A DNA stretch of 64,000 bases from Myxococcota bacterium (GTDB lineage: Bacteria > Myxococcota_A > UBA9160 > UBA4427), in assembly GCA_029243605.1 (NCBI GenBank), contig JAQWRT010000005.1, positions 1 to 64,000 of the forward strand, in the 5' to 3' direction. The position numbers and the translations under genes are program-made. Of the stretch, positions 60,487 through 64,000 are shown piece after piece. The notes below the pieces were generated by a model, which was given only the letters and a program-made list of their open reading frames with translations, did no database searches and was not told the origin of the DNA. Numbering within the stretch: the stretch's first letter is position 1; the number at the start of each line of letters is the position of its first letter.

Positions 60487-61695
60487 TCAATCGCCCAGGT
60501 AACCGGGTTCCTGAGAAACGCTCGTATGCGTCTTGCTCCGCACCTCCTGCAGACGGTGGCGTTGGCGCTCGGTGGCTTCGGGATCCACGGCAGATTGTCC
60601 GAAGCCGGTGTAGAGCACCTTCCGCTCGCGCTCCACCGGGGGCTGGGCCATATGCTGGGTACAACTCAGATGGACCGTGACATCACCGGTTTTGGTGGGC
60701 AGATCGAGGGGTTCGAGATCGAGGCCTGGCTGAAGACAGGGAGCGGGCCAGATCAAGGCGCGGTGGCTTCCCGGAACCACGCGCAACTGACCCGATGCAG
60801 CATTGGCCCCTGTCACCGAGATGCCCACTGTAAGATTGGAGCACTCGTAGGAATGACGACCCAGGCTGCAGTCCTTATGCCACGGGACATCCGAGATTCC
60901 TTGTACGACACCAATGGGCTTGACCAAAGCCCCCACCCGAGTGCCGGGCTTTCGGGTGCCCTGGCTATGGTCAAGTCCGGGGATCGTTCCGATGCGTTGG
61001 AAGCGAGCTTCATCGATGAGCTCGGTGCAGGTGGGTGAGTAGCGGTCGAAGCCCTCCATGCGTACCAGGTGCTCGACACCATCCTGGGTCTGGGCAAACC
61101 AAGCTCTCGGATCGCCCTTTTCGAAATGCGGCGCGGCCACGGGAAAATCAGCCTCCACTGCCGCCATTTCCTCGGCACTGAAGAGGCCTTTGATATGGAG
61201 ATACCCGAACTGTTCCAGGTACTCGCGCATGAGTTCGTCTGAATCCTCGGGCGAAAAGCTTCGTAGAAGAGATTTGTCGATTTCCAGGTCGCCCCGGGCG
61301 TGGACTCTTTGGGCATCGAGAGCCGACCTCAAGACCAGCCACCAATTCAGAAAATCCGGGAGGCCACCCTCGGGCATATCCAGCAGGTTGTTGCTCATCA
61401 GCGCGATGGGCGTGCTCTGATCGTTGACCAGATCGGTGAATTGTTGGGGGGAAACACGTGCCCGGGGCCCCTCGGTGATTCCCCGACTCACTTCAACGCG
61501 GTCATCCCTCCAAGCCAAGGTCCAGGCTTCGTCCTCGATCTCCAGAGCGAAGGTCCCCAAGTCTAGAGACCGGGCGCCAGATTCCATGAGAGACTGGTGG
61601 GCATCCAGTAGCCCGGGCAGGGTTTCGCCAAAAAAGAACTGGGGGTCCACCGGCGCCTGCTCGGAATCCAGACGAGTACGAGTATCAACCGACAT
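60487..61695 (-). CDS. SCP2-like / phytanoyl-CoA dioxygenase fusion protein
   Basis: From ATG 61695 (GGGAGAAG upstream) the 402-aa protein has two parts. Residues about 25-115 resemble a sterol-carrier-protein fold (FALEIEDEAWTLAWRDDRVE, TDLVNDQSTPIALM). Residues about 150-380 are a PhyH-type Fe(II)/2-oxoglutarate dioxygenase: FGYLHIKGLFSAEEMAAVEA, VPWHKDCSLGRHSYECSN (metal His and Asp), then VTVHLSCTQHMAQPPV (second His) and ERKVLYTGF (2OG Arg). It would hydroxylate a lipid or lipid-like acyl substrate presented by the SCP2-like part. Confidence 0.85.
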   Translation of the reverse strand: MSVDTRTRLDSEQAPVDPQFFFGETLPGLLDAHQSLMESGARSLDLGTFALEIEDEAWTLAWRDDRVEVSRGITEGPRARVSPQQFTDLVNDQSTPIALMSNNLLDMPEGGLPDFLNWWLVLRSALDAQRVHARGDLEIDKSLLRSFSPEDSDELMREYLEQFGYLHIKGLFSAEEMAAVEADFPVAAPHFEKGDPRAWFAQTQDGVEHLVRMEGFDRYSPTCTELIDEARFQRIGTIPGLDHSQGTRKPGTRVGALVKPIGVVQGISDVPWHKDCSLGRHSYECSNLTVGISVTGANAASGQLRVVPGSHRALIWPAPCLQPGLDLEPLDLPTKTGDVTVHLSCTQHMAQPPVERERKVLYTGFGQSAVDPEATERQRHRLQEVRSKTHTSVSQEPGYLGD

Positions 61696-61804
61696 ATTCT
61701 TCTCCCGGGAGCCGCATATCACGCGGCATTTCCTCTCCAAGAATAACGCGCTTTGGCTGATGGGTATCCCGAGCCAGAACCAAGCTCGGGAGCATCGCCA
61801 GGGG

Positions 61805-62428
61805 CTAAGGAGACGCTGGGAACGAGTCCGCTAGGAGTTCGCTCCCCGCACCCAGGATCATCTCCACCGCGAGAGCCGCGAGGATCAACCCCAGAACCTT
61901 GACCAAGAGGGTCGCGCCGGCATTCCCAATAAGCCCGTAGATGCGGTTCGCCTGGAGGAGGAGAATCAACGTCAGGCCCAACACCCCGAGGAGCACCCCT
62001 GCCGTGATTGCCTGCTCGGCGATTGAGTGGTGTCGATTATCCGTCAGGATCACCACCGCCAGGATAGAGCCAGGACTCGCAATCGACGGGACGGCCAAGG
62101 GAAAGACAGCCACATCATGGCCATCTTCTACCTTCCCACCGCCTGCAGAACCCATTCCGAAGACCATCTGGACTCCGAAGAGAAAGAAAATGATCCCGCC
62201 GGCTAACTGAAAAGCTTCGAGGCGAATACCGAGCAGGCCGAGGACAACTTGACCGAGCAGGATAAAGACCAGAAGAATCGTCGTCGAATAGGCAATGGTC
62301 CGAAGCGCCACCCGACGACGTTCGCTCGGAGCCAGACCCGCGGTCAGCCCCACGAAGAGGGCCAAAGTGCCGATGGGGTCGATTGTGGCCAAGAGCATGA
62401 GGAAATTGCCTGTAATGTTTTCTGCCAC
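61805..62428 (-). CDS. marC: MarC-family integral membrane protein
   Basis: The 207-aa protein has six membrane helices. The signature is LMLLATIDPIGTLALFVGLT near the start, FQLAGGIIFFLFGVQMVFGM in the middle and AVPSIASPGSILAVVILTDN. Function of MarC/UPF0056 proteins is unknown; a multidrug role was not confirmed. Monocistronic as seen. Confidence 0.92.
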   Translation of the reverse strand: MAENITGNFLMLLATIDPIGTLALFVGLTAGLAPSERRRVALRTIAYSTTILLVFILLGQVVLGLLGIRLEAFQLAGGIIFFLFGVQMVFGMGSAGGGKVEDGHDVAVFPLAVPSIASPGSILAVVILTDNRHHSIAEQAITAGVLLGVLGLTLILLLQANRIYGLIGNAGATLLVKVLGLILAALAVEMILGAGSELLADSFPASP

Positions 62429-62542
62429 GTTCGGCTCCGCTATTAGGCCAAGGATCGCACCGGGAACTCACCCCCGCTCCCTCACACATGCGCGACCTCG
62501 TGTTGGACTCAGAACGTAACAAAAGGTCGACCCTGGGGCCGA

Positions 62543-62563
62543 GAGGCGCGCCCTGCGCGCCTC
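62543..62563. other. Intergenic hairpin
   Basis: GAGGCGCGC (62543-62551) and GCGCGCCTC (62555-62563) form a 9-bp GC stem with a 3-base loop between the MarC and phosphotransferase genes. No clean T-run follows on either strand, so it is only a weak terminator candidate for the leftward phosphotransferase transcript. Confidence 0.4.
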
Positions 62564-62623
62564 AAGAACCGGGCCGAATTTTTGAAGCCCGTCGGTCCGC
62601 TCAGCCTTCCCGCTCCCCGGGCA

Positions 62624-63802
62624 TCAAAGTTTTCGGATCAAGCCGAGGGCATCCAGGTCGAGCACCGCGTTCGAGGCTCGGGCGAGCCCGGCCGAGACGA
62701 CGGCCTCGGGCTGAAAATTGCTCGGGGCCGTCACTACCCCGGCGATCCAGGCGTATACGCTCTGAATCCGGTACTGCCGCCAGGCGACATCGAAGGCCAG
62801 ATGAATTCCGTACTCAGCCAGGACTGCGAGGTAATGACGAATCAGTTCCTCCTGGTGAGCGAGGCGAATTTCTTCAGTCAAGGAGTTCACGAGCAAGTAG
62901 CTGATATCGCGCATGCCCTGGCCATAATTGAAAACCTGCCAGTCGAGCAGGCCCACCTCACCTTGCTGCATATACATGTTCCCGAGATGAGCGTCACCGT
63001 GCACGAGAGTCCGCGGACCCTGGGCCCAGGCGTCTTCCAATTTTCGGTAATTCTTCATCAGATGCGGAATTACATCCACGATTTCTCGGGGTATCGAATC
63101 GTCGTATTTTTCGCACGCGATGGGAACGCTCAACTGCCGAACCAAATCGAGGAGACGAAAATCACGATCGTTTTCGAGTCGCCGTACCCACGCCAGATCC
63201 GTCCCAAAGCGCGGGCTCTCCCAGAATCCTGCATGGAGGGTTCCCAGGGTGGTGATGACCTTCCGGGCTTCGTCGAAGGAGCAGCTCGACGCCAAGGTGC
63301 GGAAATCACAGCCCTTGTCCGTGAGGTCCTCGAGCAGAATCACATAATGATTCGAGTTCCCCTCGGCGTAGAACACGTTGGGAGATCGAATGGTCAGGTC
63401 GGAACGAAGCCGGCGATAGAAATCCACCTCGTTGCCACCCAGACCAAAGAGAACCCCAAAAAGAGAGGACCCAAAATCAGGAGGACTCGACTTGATGAAA
63501 AGAGAGCTTGGGCCCGCGGCCTCGCCTCCCTCTTCGGTGTAGCGCACCAATAGCCGCGAACGGCTTGCGGTCCCGCTATGGACCTCTTCAATAGAGGCAC
63601 TCTCCACGAGTCGAGCCTCAATCCCCATCTTCTCTGCCAGCCATGCGGGCGAGGTCAACTTCTTCAGTCGGCGCTTCCGCGTGACGAAGAGACGCTCGGC
63701 CTGAACCCGAAGGGCTGCCCCCAGGAGCCGAGGCATGAGGAGGAGGGCATTGAAGAGCATGCCAATTTTCTCCAAAAGGCTAACCAATCGCCCTGGAAAC
63801 AC
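62624..63802 (-). CDS. Aminoglycoside-phosphotransferase/ecdysteroid-kinase-like protein
   Basis: The 392-aa protein has a kinase-like fold: SLFIKSSPPDF (ATP Lys), VILLEDLTDKG, RTLVHGDAHLGNMYMQQGEV (catalytic loop HGDxxxxN), then GLLDWQVFNYGQGMRDISYL (metal Asp). Related bacterial proteins near P450 and acyl-CoA genes are called phosphotransferase family or EcKL-like. It should phosphorylate a small hydroxylated molecule. GTG start at 63802; the N-terminal 50 residues are variable and the start is uncertain. Confidence 0.85.
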   Translation of the reverse strand: MFPGRLVSLLEKIGMLFNALLLMPRLLGAALRVQAERLFVTRKRRLKKLTSPAWLAEKMGIEARLVESASIEEVHSGTASRSRLLVRYTEEGGEAAGPSSLFIKSSPPDFGSSLFGVLFGLGGNEVDFYRRLRSDLTIRSPNVFYAEGNSNHYVILLEDLTDKGCDFRTLASSCSFDEARKVITTLGTLHAGFWESPRFGTDLAWVRRLENDRDFRLLDLVRQLSVPIACEKYDDSIPREIVDVIPHLMKNYRKLEDAWAQGPRTLVHGDAHLGNMYMQQGEVGLLDWQVFNYGQGMRDISYLLVNSLTEEIRLAHQEELIRHYLAVLAEYGIHLAFDVAWRQYRIQSVYAWIAGVVTAPSNFQPEAVVSAGLARASNAVLDLDALGLIRKL

Positions 63803-63889
63803 CGAGTTCCAACAACGCGCGCGCAGCTCCGACGAGAATTTTTTTTACCGCGATATCGGCGCTGTCTTCTCGAACCCAGGTGCTCTCCA

Positions 63890-64000
63890 CTAGGCGACGC
63901 TCTTGATCGCGTTGGCCGAGGGCTCCGAGCCTTGGGCACTGAAGGGCAGCGAGAGATAGCGCCGGACATAATTCCCCCCGGCAAATTTTCCGGCCGCTAC
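63890..64000 (-). CDS. C-terminal end of a gene entering from the right edge
   Basis: On the minus strand a frame enters at the window edge and ends with TAG at 63890-63892. Its 36 residues (AAGKFAGGNYVRRYLSLPFS and AQGSEPSANAIKSVA) have the local codon bias. It is too short to assign a family. The following gene on the same strand starts 88 bp later. Confidence 0.5.
   Translation of the reverse strand, partial: VAAGKFAGGNYVRRYLSLPFSAQGSEPSANAIKSVA

Noticed and set aside
62543..62563. Strong terminator call for the 9-bp hairpin
   Set aside because: No T-run directly follows the stem on either strand, so it is listed only as an intergenic hairpin.

Overview
The window is about 64 kb of high-GC bacterial chromosome with around 70 protein genes, short intergenic gaps and no rRNA, tRNA, IS element, phage or CRISPR array that I can recognise. 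The gene mix suggests an aerobic, metabolically broad Gram-negative bacterium, most likely of the former Deltaproteobacteria (Myxococcota, Desulfobacterota or Binatota-like). It combines RegB/RegA redox sensing, GspA/GspB-like secretion genes, a PEP-CTERM protein, three deazaflavin/F420-type enzymes, several P450 and SDR enzymes, COQ4, inositol-phosphate synthase and a CYP51-ferredoxin fusion. The lineage is an inference from gene content only.

Layout. 0-5 kb: a GspB/GspA-like pair, type II pantothenate kinase and an AMIN/coiled-coil envelope protein. 5-6.4 kb: a zinc-ribbon gene, then a decayed lysine/proline-rich gene with a 15-bp tandem repeat. 6.4-14.2 kb: parvulin-type isomerase, DUF2889, three SDR dehydrogenases (the third frameshifted) and the regB-regA two-component pair. 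14.2-17.2 kb: DUF411 protein and a sigma-54 activator divergent from a strong -24/-12 promoter that reads into an uncharacterised, apparently frameshifted gene. 17.2-24 kb: P450 plus class III aminotransferase, PEP-CTERM protein, Na+/H+ antiporter and inositol-phosphate synthase. 24-38 kb: many small envelope, stress and housekeeping genes (cytochromes, MTH1-like Nudix, aquaporin, arsenate reductase, DksA/TraR, haloalkane dehalogenase). 38-40.5 kb: a divergent ald-lrp pair with repeated operator-like sites.

40.5-49.5 kb is the most interesting catabolic or biosynthetic block. A six-gene leftward run starts with a CYP51 sterol-14-demethylase-like P450 fused to a 3Fe-4S ferredoxin. It continues with an NTF2-like protein, a protein of unknown family built from two tandem copies, a 3beta-HSD-like SDR, a flippase-like membrane protein and a VOC protein. 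It is divergent from a beta-hydroxyacid dehydrogenase / TetR / CaiB-type CoA-transferase operon, and a near-perfect 18/19-bp inverted repeat lies between the two. 51.7-52.2 kb holds a selenocysteine glutathione peroxidase whose in-frame UGA is followed by a textbook bacterial SECIS hairpin. 52.4-55.75 kb is a five-gene tryptophan-tryptophylquinone amine dehydrogenase operon (large subunit, mauE, mauD, small subunit, c-type cytochrome). Every junction is a 4-nt ATGA overlap, and no mauG is present.

55.8-64 kb: fumarylacetoacetase-family hydrolase, a DUF4212/sodium-solute symporter pair in a probable operon with COQ4 and a GNAT acetyltransferase, an SCP2-like/phytanoyl-CoA dioxygenase fusion, MarC and a kinase-like phosphotransferase. 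Genes cut by the window edge lie at both ends.
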